This document shows positions 26,583-34,086 of a stretch of 64,000 nt of DNA, in pieces. Where the stretch lies: positions 78,894 through 142,893 of the forward strand of contig JACNKN010000049.1 of assembly GCA_014382015.1 (NCBI GenBank). The letters run 5' to 3'. Every line of letters begins with the position of its first letter. Position 1 is the first letter of the stretch. The DNA is from Fidelibacterota bacterium. GTDB taxonomy: Bacteria; Fidelibacterota; Marinisomatia; Marinisomatales; TCS55. A program made the translations under genes and the position numbers. Under the pieces are notes generated by a model, which saw only the letters and a list, made by a program, of their open reading frames with translations, was not told where the DNA came from and did no database searches.

Positions 26583-27506
26583 TTATTCAACCAATATCTT
26601 TTCAAAGAAGATTTGATTGAATGCTTCAAACTGTTCTTTATGAGGCAAATGACCTGAATCTTTAATGACAAATAATTTTAATTTTGGCATGATGAGAGGA
26701 ATTTTATCCGCCACTTCATTCAAGGGTAACACAGGATCTGAATCTCCCCAAATGGCATATTGTGCTATGTCCATTTGACCAATTTTTGTATTAAGATCGT
26801 CAAGGATAGTTTGATGCTTTCGTGTTGAAAGTAACGCTCTTGCAAATCCATTATATTTTAATAATGACTCATACTTTTTATCCCACCCTTTAAACTTTGA
26901 CGGATCTTTAAAATCAGCCATTTGTCCCTGAGAAATTGTGGGGTACTTGTTTTTGATAAAATTGGATATTTCTTCTTCAGTCACTTCTTGATTATCATAG
27001 ACAGTCCATGGCGGATGAAAACCACCCGGCGACACATAAATCAATCGTTTAATCCGATCTGAATGGTTTTCCGCAAATTTTGAGATCACTCTGCCACCAT
27101 TGGATAATCCCGCAAAGGTTACTTTTTGGGTTATGTTGAGGGCATCCAATAGTTCAACCACTTGAGTGGCAAATAATTCATCGGTGTAATCCACATCCGG
27201 ATTATCTGAGTATCCTCTGCCATAAGTATCAAGACGCAATACGCCAAATCCACGTTTAATCGCTTCGTAATAGGTTTCGTCCCAGATGTATCCAGGGACA
27301 GAAAAACCATGTATAAAAACGATGACGTTTTCATTGTTTAGGTCTTCAGATTCATAATAAGTAAACCCTTCGCTCAGTTCGATAAAATGACCGGTTTTTA
27401 ACGTTTGCCTAAATGCATCATTTTTTTCGATATATTCATATTTCTGTCCATCACCATTGCAGGCATTTAGAGAAAGAATGATAAGGATTGACGAAAAATA
27501 TTTCAT
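26583..27506 (-). CDS. Alpha/beta-hydrolase lipoprotein
   Basis: 307 aa. Seen: lipobox LIILSLNACNGD, IVFIHGFSVPGYIWDE, LRLDTYGRGYSDNP, nucleophile FAGLSNGGRVISKFAE at about residues 130-145, IWGDSDPVLPLNE with the acidic residue and KDSGHLPHKEQ with the His. Complete Ser-Asp-His triad. Similar to meta-cleavage hydrolases and epoxide-hydrolase-like serine hydrolases; exported by its lipoprotein signal. Substrate unknown. Starts 15 bp after the truncated membrane-protein gene. Confidence 0.87.
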   Translation of the reverse strand: MKYFSSILIILSLNACNGDGQKYEYIEKNDAFRQTLKTGHFIELSEGFTYYESEDLNNENVIVFIHGFSVPGYIWDETYYEAIKRGFGVLRLDTYGRGYSDNPDVDYTDELFATQVVELLDALNITQKVTFAGLSNGGRVISKFAENHSDRIKRLIYVSPGGFHPPWTVYDNQEVTEEEISNFIKNKYPTISQGQMADFKDPSKFKGWDKKYESLLKYNGFARALLSTRKHQTILDDLNTKIGQMDIAQYAIWGDSDPVLPLNEVADKIPLIMPKLKLFVIKDSGHLPHKEQFEAFNQIFFEKILVE

Positions 27507-27520
27507 ATTTATCTCATTTT

Positions 27521-27733
27521 CTATCCGTTACGATTCGCAATTTGTATATCAATTAATGCTTTTTCCAAGTTTTTGATATCCTGCTCCAAAGCATTCGAAA
27601 GTCTGGAATAAGCTTCATACTCCTCAGTCCGGTCATTTCGATTTGTGGATGAATCATCGATCCATAATGAACCAGAGATACCTAACAAAACGGCCAAAAA
27701 CTCAATGCCCCCACGGGCTAAAATGTTTTTCAC
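27521..27733 (-). CDS. Truncated paralogue of the 27835-28524 membrane protein
   Basis: 70 aa from a GTG at 27733 that follows GGGAG. The N-terminal 26 residues (VKNILARGGIEFLAVLLGIS and on to WIDD) match the neighbouring 229-aa protein almost exactly, then the sequence diverges into a charged helix ending IQIANRNG. The frame extends to 27838 only because it reads through palindrome d. One transmembrane helix. Either a short stand-alone variant or the stub left after deletion; the next gene starts 15 bp after its stop. Confidence 0.65.
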   Translation of the reverse strand: MKNILARGGIEFLAVLLGISGSLWIDDSSTNRNDRTEEYEAYSRLSNALEQDIKNLEKALIDIQIANRNG

Positions 27734-27755
27734 ACTCGTCTCCCTACATTTTGAT

Positions 27756-27803
27756 ACCCCCCCCTTTACTTTCCCCCCGTCATGGGGGGAATTGTAAGGG
27801 GGT
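27756..27803. repeat. Palindromic interspersed repeat, copy d
   Basis: ACCCCCCCCTTTACTTTCCC then CCCGTCATGGGGGG centre and AATTGTAAGGGGGT right arm. It ends 22 bp before the GTG start of the 70-aa gene, and is preceded by a start-like ATGAAAAATATATTA at 27838. Confidence 0.78.
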
Positions 27804-27834
27804 CCAAAAATAATGGTCTGTGTTAATATATTTT

Positions 27835-28524
27835 TCATGTTTTCTCCAAATTGGTATCAATCGAATCAATTAAGTCCTTGATATATTCTATATGATTTTC
27901 GATAATAAACACGATAAATCCACGCATGCCCTTCTGTTCGGATAAAAATCCAAATATGATTGGATCGGATAAGAAATCTACCAATTCTTTGTGTTTATTT
28001 TTCAAATCAGTATTAATTAATAATGGATGGTTTTTTATAATATACTCATTAAATCTTCTATATAAGTCTTTTTGGTTACCAACAGCTTCTGATATATGAT
28101 CCGGTCTAATTTGGAACACAACATTGATTTTTTCTTTTAATTCTAAGTTATCGATTAATCCAATACTGCCATCGTTATTTAGACTATTATAAATGGCCAT
28201 AGGTGGGTGTACTGCAAAGTAAGCCTTTAACGAAAGAATCAAATCTCTATTCCCAGTTTCCATATTGATTAAAGAGTCCGGATTATTTCTTCCCCAATTT
28301 TCGAGAATAAAATGAAGCGCATGACTATCATTTTCAATTTTTTGTGCTCTATACTCCTCGTAATCTTTTATCTTTTCCAATTCATTCTTTAAACTTTCTA
28401 AGGTATGAATTGTTTTTTCCTGGTTAGCCAATTCTAAACGGTAATCATCTACCCATAATGAGCCGGATATGCCCAACAATACAGCTATAAATTCAATACC
28501 ACCTCGAGCTAAAATATTTTTCAT
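27835..28524 (-). CDS. Single-pass membrane protein, DUF6090-like
   Basis: 229 aa from the ATG at 28524, which follows AGGGAG; the longer frame to 28632 crosses the IS border. Seen: RGGIEFIAVLLGISGSLWVD, one transmembrane helix with a short cytosolic N-terminus, then a helical domain with charged coiled coil and aromatic segments. The layout (short N-terminus, IxxxLLGIxxSLWVD helix, helical sensor-like tail) resembles the small one-TM DUF6090-type proteins that are often multi-copy in FCB genomes. No enzymatic motif. Paralogue of the truncated gene at 27521. Confidence 0.7.
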   Translation of the reverse strand: MKNILARGGIEFIAVLLGISGSLWVDDYRLELANQEKTIHTLESLKNELEKIKDYEEYRAQKIENDSHALHFILENWGRNNPDSLINMETGNRDLILSLKAYFAVHPPMAIYNSLNNDGSIGLIDNLELKEKINVVFQIRPDHISEAVGNQKDLYRRFNEYIIKNHPLLINTDLKNKHKELVDFLSDPIIFGFLSEQKGMRGFIVFIIENHIEYIKDLIDSIDTNLEKT

Positions 28525-28545
28525 AAATTTCTCCCTACAATTGGA

Positions 28546-28559
28546 TACCCCCCTTTTAC
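28546..28559. repeat. Palindromic repeat copy e, cut by the IS
   Basis: TACCCCCCTTTTAC matches the first arm of copy d and stops exactly at the first base of the insertion sequence. The remaining arm is not found on the other side of the IS. Confidence 0.6.
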
Positions 28560-28594
28560 TGATCTTGCTACAAAAAAACGGACACATGAAGAAG

Positions 28595-29467
28595 TCATGT
28601 TGTGATTTTGTTTGTTGATTGTTCATACTCATTTGGTGATTTGTAACCCAAATGTGAATGTTTTCTGACTCGATTATAGAATGTTTCGATGTATTGAAAC
28701 AAGCTGGTTTTCGCTTCTGCCCGGGTTCGATATGTTTCGTGATAGACCCACTCTGTTTTAAGGGTATGGAAAAAACTCTCTGCTACAGCATTGTCATAAC
28801 AGTTTCCTTTTCCGCTCATGCTCTGGATTGCTTCAAATGATTTCAGTAATTCACAAAAGTCACCACAGGCATACTGAACCCCTCTGTCTGAATGGAATAT
28901 CAGACCCGGTAAAGGCTGATATTGTTTTACGGCCTGGATAAATGCCGGTATTGTTGTCGTATTGACCGTTAAGCGATCACTCATAGACCATCCCACAACC
29001 TTACGATTGAATAGATCCAGTATTACAGTTAGATACAGCCACCCTTGCCATGTCCAGATATAGGTGATGTCACTCACCCAAATGCGGTTGGCTGCATTTG
29101 TCCAAAAATCCTGTTTCAACAAGTTCGGTGCAATGGAGTAAGAATGATCAGAGTTTGTTGTTATTTTGAACTTTTTCTTCATCTTTGCCAAAATGCCGTT
29201 TTTATGCATTAATCGAGCCACTCTTTGACGACTACAACTATATCCATTCTCCTTGAGTTCCTCTGTAATGCGGGGACTCCCATATGTCTGATGGCTGTTT
29301 TTATGAATATCCCTAATCTCCTTAACCAGTGCCTTGTTCTCTTTAGAACGCTGACTTTCTGGACGATCATACCAATCATAGTATCCGCTCCTGCTTACTT
29401 TCAATACCTGGCACATTTTCTTCACCGCAAATACGGAACGGTGAGCTTGAATAAACTCATACTTCAT
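28595..29467 (-). CDS. IS3-family transposase OrfB (DDE integrase core)
   Basis: 290 aa. Seen: N-terminal HTH_21 region (CQVLKVSRSGYYDW and YGSPRITEELKENGY), then the rve core with catalytic Asp in WVSDITYI, Asp in IFHSDRGVQYA and Glu in CYDNAVAESFFHTLK, followed by YNRVRKHSHLGYKSPNEYE. All three acidic residues present, so the element may be active. The ATG overlaps the orfA stop (ATGA). A run of seven A followed by G near 29499 in orfA suits a -1 ribosomal frameshift producing OrfAB. Confidence 0.95.
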   Translation of the reverse strand: MKYEFIQAHRSVFAVKKMCQVLKVSRSGYYDWYDRPESQRSKENKALVKEIRDIHKNSHQTYGSPRITEELKENGYSCSRQRVARLMHKNGILAKMKKKFKITTNSDHSYSIAPNLLKQDFWTNAANRIWVSDITYIWTWQGWLYLTVILDLFNRKVVGWSMSDRLTVNTTTIPAFIQAVKQYQPLPGLIFHSDRGVQYACGDFCELLKSFEAIQSMSGKGNCYDNAVAESFFHTLKTEWVYHETYRTRAEAKTSLFQYIETFYNRVRKHSHLGYKSPNEYEQSTNKITT

Positions 29468-29784
29468 CTGGGCGTTTTTGAGAAAATGGCCAAGGCTTTT
29501 TTTAATATGTCCCGCTCTTCCTGGGTCGAACGGAGTTCACGCTCTAATCTGCGAACCTTTTCATCTTCAGGATCATGTAAATGACCCGATCCCGGAAAGG
29601 CTCGATCCTTGTTCGTTATGGACTCACTGTTCCAGCGATATAATAACTCGGGACGGATGCCCAACTCTCCAGCTATCTCAACTATTGTCTTGTTACTGCG
29701 TCTGGCCAACTCTACAGCTTCTATTTTAAACTCTTTTGTGAAACGTCTGCGCTGTCTTTTGTTTTTCATCTTTGACACCTCCAT
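29464..29784 (-). CDS. IS3-family transposase OrfA
   Basis: 106 aa. Seen: HTH_Tnp_1 domain RRRFTKEFKIEAVELARRSN...IAGELGIRPELLYRW and a C-terminal leucine-zipper-like coil VRRLERELRSTQEERDILKK, which provides dimerisation in IS3 elements. The slippery A-run lies in the ILKKA codons near the end, at the expected place for frameshifting into OrfB. Intact. Confidence 0.94.
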   Translation of the reverse strand: MEVSKMKNKRQRRRFTKEFKIEAVELARRSNKTIVEIAGELGIRPELLYRWNSESITNKDRAFPGSGHLHDPEDEKVRRLERELRSTQEERDILKKALAIFSKTPR

Positions 29785-29833
29785 GTCTGAATTTATGACT
29801 TCTTGGGGTGTCCGTCATAATGTAGCAAGACCA

Positions 29834-30891
29834 ATGAAGTTACCATAGACAATAACGCTGATTTTGAAGCCTATCTTAGGGAAGAAATGGACATTCAGGA
29901 TATTCCAGCAATGTCGGTACTTATTTTTGATGAAAATCAAATTATAAACGAAAACTATTTAGGGTTTTCCAATATTGATGATAATGTAACATTACAAACT
30001 GACCACTTATTTCTATTAGCTTCGGTATCTAAAGTAATCACTGCTACTGCACTTTTGCAATTGTATGATGACAATGAGTTTGCACTAGACGACCCTATAA
30101 ATAATTACTTGCCGTTTAATGTAACTATACCTAACTACCAAGAAGACATAACATTCCGAATGCTATTGACACATACGTCCGCCATAGCCGATGGAAGTGC
30201 ATTGGACGGACAATATTACTACGGAGAAGATAGTCCAGTAGCATTAAGTTCATTTTTAGAAAACTATTTAGTACCCAATGGCACTTTTTACAACGCAAAT
30301 GAAAATTTTTATGATTTTCAACCAGGAACAGATTATGAATACAGCAACGTAGGAAACGCTTTGATTGGGCTATTGGTGGAAGAAATATCAGGAATGGATT
30401 TTAATGACTATTGCAAACAAAACATTTTCATACCATTAGGGATGACAGAGACCTTTTGGCGATTAGATGAAATTAGTCAAACAATAGTTCAGCCATATAT
30501 CTTTAACGGACAATATGAAGGAATTCAACATTACACCTTTACCGACTATCCAAATGGTGGATTAAGAAGCACCGCAAGAGATTTGTACAAATTCTTAAAG
30601 GCGTATTTGAATAACGGAAACGCAAATAATTATCAATTACTAAACCAAAGTACCATCAATGAAATGCTCACATTACAAATTCCTTCTTTAAACAATACAA
30701 TGGGATTGCATATGTACAGGCTAAATGCTTCAAATGAATTATGGGGACACGATGGAAGCGAACAAGGTGTAGCTACAATTATGGCATACAATCCGAACAC
30801 AAAAGTAGGAGCGATTATTTTAACAAATCAAGGAGATAGTGATTTAGAAGAAATCCTTGTAGAATCTTATAAATACGGAATAGACAAATAA
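29834..30891 (+). pseudogene. Serine hydrolase (class C beta-lactamase-like), 5' end lost at the IS
   Basis: The reading frame is open from the IS border; an internal ATG at 29887 gives 334 aa. Seen: LLASVSKVITATALL (SxxK), YEYSNVGNALIGLL (YxN) and WGHDGSEQG (HxG), the complete penicillin-binding/serine beta-lactamase triad. Residues encoded upstream of that ATG (EVTIDNNADFEAYLREE) look like the first helix of the domain, and no signal peptide or ribosome site remains, so the native start was removed. By eye it uses more A/T-ending codons than its neighbours. It is followed by an attC-like site and is probably a foreign gene cassette. Confidence 0.8.
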
Positions 30892-30898
30892 TTACTGT

Positions 30899-31030
30899 GG
30901 CTAACAATGTATAAAAATAATAGCGGTTTAATCGCTAAAACGAAAGTGAGTAAATATAAAAAAGGTGTCTGTTTAACCGAAAAGTTAGTGCGTAAAAAAC
31001 CCGCTATTATTCTTATACTAACCGTTAGGG
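30899..31030 (+). other. attC-like integron recombination site
   Basis: Begins GGCTAAC 7 bp after the hydrolase stop and ends CGTTAGGGC. Inner arms GTATAAAAATAATAGCGG (30909-30926) and CCGCTATTATTCTTATAC (31001-31018) pair over 18 bp with one mismatch; the right arm has two extra bases before the GTTAG core, the asymmetry typical of attC. Size (about 130 bp), position at the 3' end of a plus-strand gene and a G/TTAGGG crossover point match a cassette attC. The crossover falls exactly before the tatD stop codon. Core boxes match the RYYYAAC/GTTRRRY consensus at 6 of 7 positions each. Confidence 0.65.
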
Positions 31031-31783
31031 CAATCTAAAAAGTTCTACCGCATTTTCGGTAGTATGCTTGGCTATTTCTTCGAATGGAAGCGCATGAATC
31101 TCCGCCAGCTTTTCTGCCACATACCTGGTTCTACCTGGTTCATTTGGTTTTCCACGAAAAGGGGCAGGACTTAAATATGGCGAATCAGTTTCTACCATTA
31201 CCCGATCCAACGGGATATCTTTTGCCACCTCTGGTAAATGGCTATTCTTAAATGTGAGATTTCCTGAAAATGAAATATAATAACCCATTTCCAAAAAGGA
31301 TTGTGCTGTTTTTAAATTACTTGAAAAACAATGGGCCACACCGATTACTTCCGGATAATCGGCCAGCACTTCAATCACATCCTCATCTGCATCCCGATTA
31401 TGAAAAATGATAGGGTATTTAAATTTTTGGGCCACTTCCATTTGGTCCCGAAATACTTTTTTCTGAATAGAAGGATCTGTAATATTTCGGAAATAATCGA
31501 GCCCCATTTCCCCCAAAGCAACCATAGAATCAAATGTTATGAGATCGATAATTTGGTCAACATAATCATCTGGAGTATCCTTTGCATCGTGGGGATGGAT
31601 ACCAACAGAAGCAAAAATATTATTGTGGATTTCCGCAAGGGACAGACATTCCCGGGCATCCTCTAAATTCGTGGCCACACATATAAATCGATTCACATCT
31701 AAATCATGGGCGCGTTTTAACACACCTTTTATATCATTTTTCAGTTCTTCGTAGTATAAGTGGCAATGGGTATCGATAAGCAT
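31025..31783 (-). CDS. TatD-family metal-dependent hydrolase (DNase-like)
   Basis: 252 aa. Seen: DTHCHLYY (HxH metal site), ALGEMGLDYFR with the bridging Glu, PIIFHNRDADED, VIGVAHCFSS and VETDSPYLSPAPFRGKPNEP, the full TatD signature. Cytosolic TIM-barrel nuclease/deacylase implicated in DNA repair and quality control. Its TAA (31027-31025) coincides with the right end of the attC-like site, so the cassette was inserted immediately after this gene. Divergent from the hydroxylase gene at 31944. Confidence 0.94.
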   Translation of the reverse strand: MLIDTHCHLYYEELKNDIKGVLKRAHDLDVNRFICVATNLEDARECLSLAEIHNNIFASVGIHPHDAKDTPDDYVDQIIDLITFDSMVALGEMGLDYFRNITDPSIQKKVFRDQMEVAQKFKYPIIFHNRDADEDVIEVLADYPEVIGVAHCFSSNLKTAQSFLEMGYYISFSGNLTFKNSHLPEVAKDIPLDRVMVETDSPYLSPAPFRGKPNEPGRTRYVAEKLAEIHALPFEEIAKHTTENAVELFRLP

Positions 31784-31943
31784 TTTGGTATTTATTATTC
31801 TTAAATTGGAATGTAAAGATAAACCTGTTTTATGAGAGGATTAAAGGAATAACCCATCAAATATCATTTAACACCATTTATAATATGAAAATCAATTTAC
31901 TCAGAATTGGACACCATCACCTCATTCCAAAAGGAAGAATCAT

Positions 31944-33200
31944 ATGAGTTTCTACATTTCCTCACTTATGGTTGCTATTCCAATCTTTATGATTCTAATG
32001 GGGATTGAAATATTCGTCGCTAAAAAAAGGGGCGTTCAGGTGAATCGTCCGGCAGACATGATATCCAGTTTAAGTTCTGGCGCAACGAATACAATTCGTG
32101 ACGGAATGAAAATTGGAATCGCTATTATCAGTTATTCATGGCTCGTAGAAAGAATCACTCTAATTAAAGTAGAACCGGTTTGGGTAGCCGTTGTTATTGC
32201 TCTCATTGTCCAGGATTTTGCAGGATATTGGTCTCACCGTTTAAATCATCGGGTGAATATTTTATGGAACCGGCACATTATTCATCACAGCAGCGAAGAA
32301 TTCAACCTCGCTTGTGCCCTTCGGCAATCCATTTCAGAAGTTATAAGGTTTGGTGCAATTTTTATGATTCCTGCTGCGATTTTAGGGGTTCCCACTGCCA
32401 TTTTTACAATTATTTCTCCGATTCATTTGTTCTTACAATTTTGGTATCATACAAGATTAATTGATAAAATGGGGTGGTTGGAGCAAATTATTGTAACGCC
32501 ATCTCATCATCGCGTTCATCATGCAATCAATTCAATCTATATCGATAAAAATTATGGACAAATTTTAATCCTATGGGATAAGCTATTCGGATCATTTCAA
32601 CCTGAGCTTAAAGAGATTCCACCCGTTTATGGTATTCTTCGCCCTGTAGATACTTGGAATCCCATTATCATTAATTATAAACATCTTTGGCAATTGATTC
32701 AAGATGCGTTCCATACAGAAAAATGGTGGAATAAAATCCGAATCTGGTTTATGCCTACAGGCTGGCGACCGGAAGACGTTATCAACAATTACCCAATTCA
32801 ATTTATTTCAAACCCTTCTGATTTTACCAAATATAAAACACATAATTCGCAGTCAATCATTGGCTGGTCTTGGATGCAATTGGGCATTACGTTAGGGCTC
32901 ATGTTTCATATGTTCTTTGTTAGCATACAAGTCGAACCCATATTGATATTTTTATATACACTATTTTTACTCATAAATGTTTTTGCATACACATCATTAT
33001 TAGATGGTAAAAACTTTGCAATTATCGCAGAGGGAACAAAATTTATTTTGGGCGCAGGACTTATATGGGTTCAAAAGTTATCATGGTTTGGGACCGATGG
33101 CATACTACTATTAATCTTGGGGATATATCTGATCTTGTCTTTAGGAATAACTATATATTTTTTAGCCAAACCGAAATCGTCTGAAGTAACAACCGCTTAA
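31944..33200 (+). CDS. Fatty acid hydroxylase / sterol desaturase superfamily membrane protein
   Basis: 418 aa integral membrane di-iron protein. Seen: three His clusters HRLNH, NRHIIHHSSEE and SHHRVHHAIN, then IDKNYGQILILWDKLFGSF, which together are the FA_hydroxylase domain (about residues 80-225). The long helical C-terminus with four or five extra helices recalls the alkylglycerol monooxygenase (TMEM195) branch. Probably oxidises a lipid alkyl chain. Ribosome site AAAAGGAAG upstream. First gene of a plus-strand block; the next gene follows after 4 bp. Confidence 0.88.
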   Translation: MSFYISSLMVAIPIFMILMGIEIFVAKKRGVQVNRPADMISSLSSGATNTIRDGMKIGIAIISYSWLVERITLIKVEPVWVAVVIALIVQDFAGYWSHRLNHRVNILWNRHIIHHSSEEFNLACALRQSISEVIRFGAIFMIPAAILGVPTAIFTIISPIHLFLQFWYHTRLIDKMGWLEQIIVTPSHHRVHHAINSIYIDKNYGQILILWDKLFGSFQPELKEIPPVYGILRPVDTWNPIIINYKHLWQLIQDAFHTEKWWNKIRIWFMPTGWRPEDVINNYPIQFISNPSDFTKYKTHNSQSIIGWSWMQLGITLGLMFHMFFVSIQVEPILIFLYTLFLLINVFAYTSLLDGKNFAIIAEGTKFILGAGLIWVQKLSWFGTDGILLLILGIYLILSLGITIYFLAKPKSSEVTTA

Positions 33201-33204
33201 GCAA

Positions 33205-34086
33205 ATGAACAAAATATCAACTATTATATCGGTAACCATATTTTCCTCCCTATGGAGTCAAAACTGTGACACTATTATTCCTGAAATTTATATTAGCGAA
33301 AAAGCCCATGGGATATATACTAAGAAACTTGTCAAAGCTAAAGCCGATTATGATAAGGACCAATCTGCTGACCATTTAATCTGGCTGGGTCGCCGTACAG
33401 CTTATCTGGGCAATTATGAGGATGCCATTGAAATCTATTCTAAAGGCATCGACCAATTTCCAAAAGATGCCCGGTTTTACCGCCACCGGGGTCATCGGTA
33501 TATTTCTTCCCGCTGTTTTGATCTTGCAATAAAAGATTTTAAAAAAGCTGCGAGACTAACACGAGGGAAACCCAATGAGGTAGAACCAGATGGTCTTCCC
33601 AATGCCCTCGGTATCCCTACCAGTACGCTTCAAGGAAATATCTTTTATCATCTCGGGCTCACTTATTACATCCAAGGGAAATATCATAAGGCTCGGTATG
33701 CATATGAAAAATGTTTAAATATCGCTAGAAATCCTGATAGTTATGTGGCAGCAGCCAATTGGCTGTATGTTATTTATCGACATCTTGGGAAAAATAAGAA
33801 GGCAACTGATTTATTGAATTCAATCAAAGATGATATGAACCTGGTCGAAAACCATTCCTATCATAAAATCCTGAAATTACATCAAGGCAAAATAGACTTG
33901 ATTGAGACAGAGCGTCAAATCAGAAATGGTGATTCTCTATCCAATGCCACGTTGGCATTTGGATTAGGAAATTATTATTCTATCATTAGAAATGAATCAA
34001 AAGCTCAAGAAATATTCCAACAAATAGTGCAAGGTTCCCAATGGTCTTCGTTCGGGTACATTGTTGCCGAATCCCGGATTAAGTAA
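33205..34086 (+). CDS. Exported TPR-repeat protein
   Basis: 293 aa. Seen: signal peptide (IISVTIFSSLWSQ), then TPR-like helical pairs, e.g. LGNYEDAIEIYSKGIDQFPK, HRGHRYISSRCFDLAIKDFK, HLGLTYYIQGKYHKARYAYE. A scaffold protein in the periplasm or outer membrane; no enzymatic motif. Its stop overlaps the next ATG (TAATG), so it is co-translated with the D-amino-acid deacylase and may act with it. Confidence 0.85.
   Translation: MNKISTIISVTIFSSLWSQNCDTIIPEIYISEKAHGIYTKKLVKAKADYDKDQSADHLIWLGRRTAYLGNYEDAIEIYSKGIDQFPKDARFYRHRGHRYISSRCFDLAIKDFKKAARLTRGKPNEVEPDGLPNALGIPTSTLQGNIFYHLGLTYYIQGKYHKARYAYEKCLNIARNPDSYVAAANWLYVIYRHLGKNKKATDLLNSIKDDMNLVENHSYHKILKLHQGKIDLIETERQIRNGDSLSNATLAFGLGNYYSIIRNESKAQEIFQQIVQGSQWSSFGYIVAESRIK

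Larger units (their letters stand above)
28560..29833 (-). mobile_element. IS3-family insertion sequence (about 1274 bp)
   Basis: Ends TGATCTTGCTACA and (complement of the right end) TGGTCTTGCTACA; both continue with CGGACAC and AAGAAGTCAT at the same spacing, giving imperfect terminal repeats of about 36-39 bp with TG...CA termini. Contains overlapping orfA and orfB. Bases outside the ends (TAC left, ATG right) do not form a target duplication, so the flanks were rearranged after insertion or the two sides come from different events. Confidence 0.9.

Noticed and set aside
27734..27838. Longer version of the 70-aa gene starting at 27838
   Set aside because: Would translate palindrome d; the GTG at 27733 has its own ribosome site and matches the paralogue's start.
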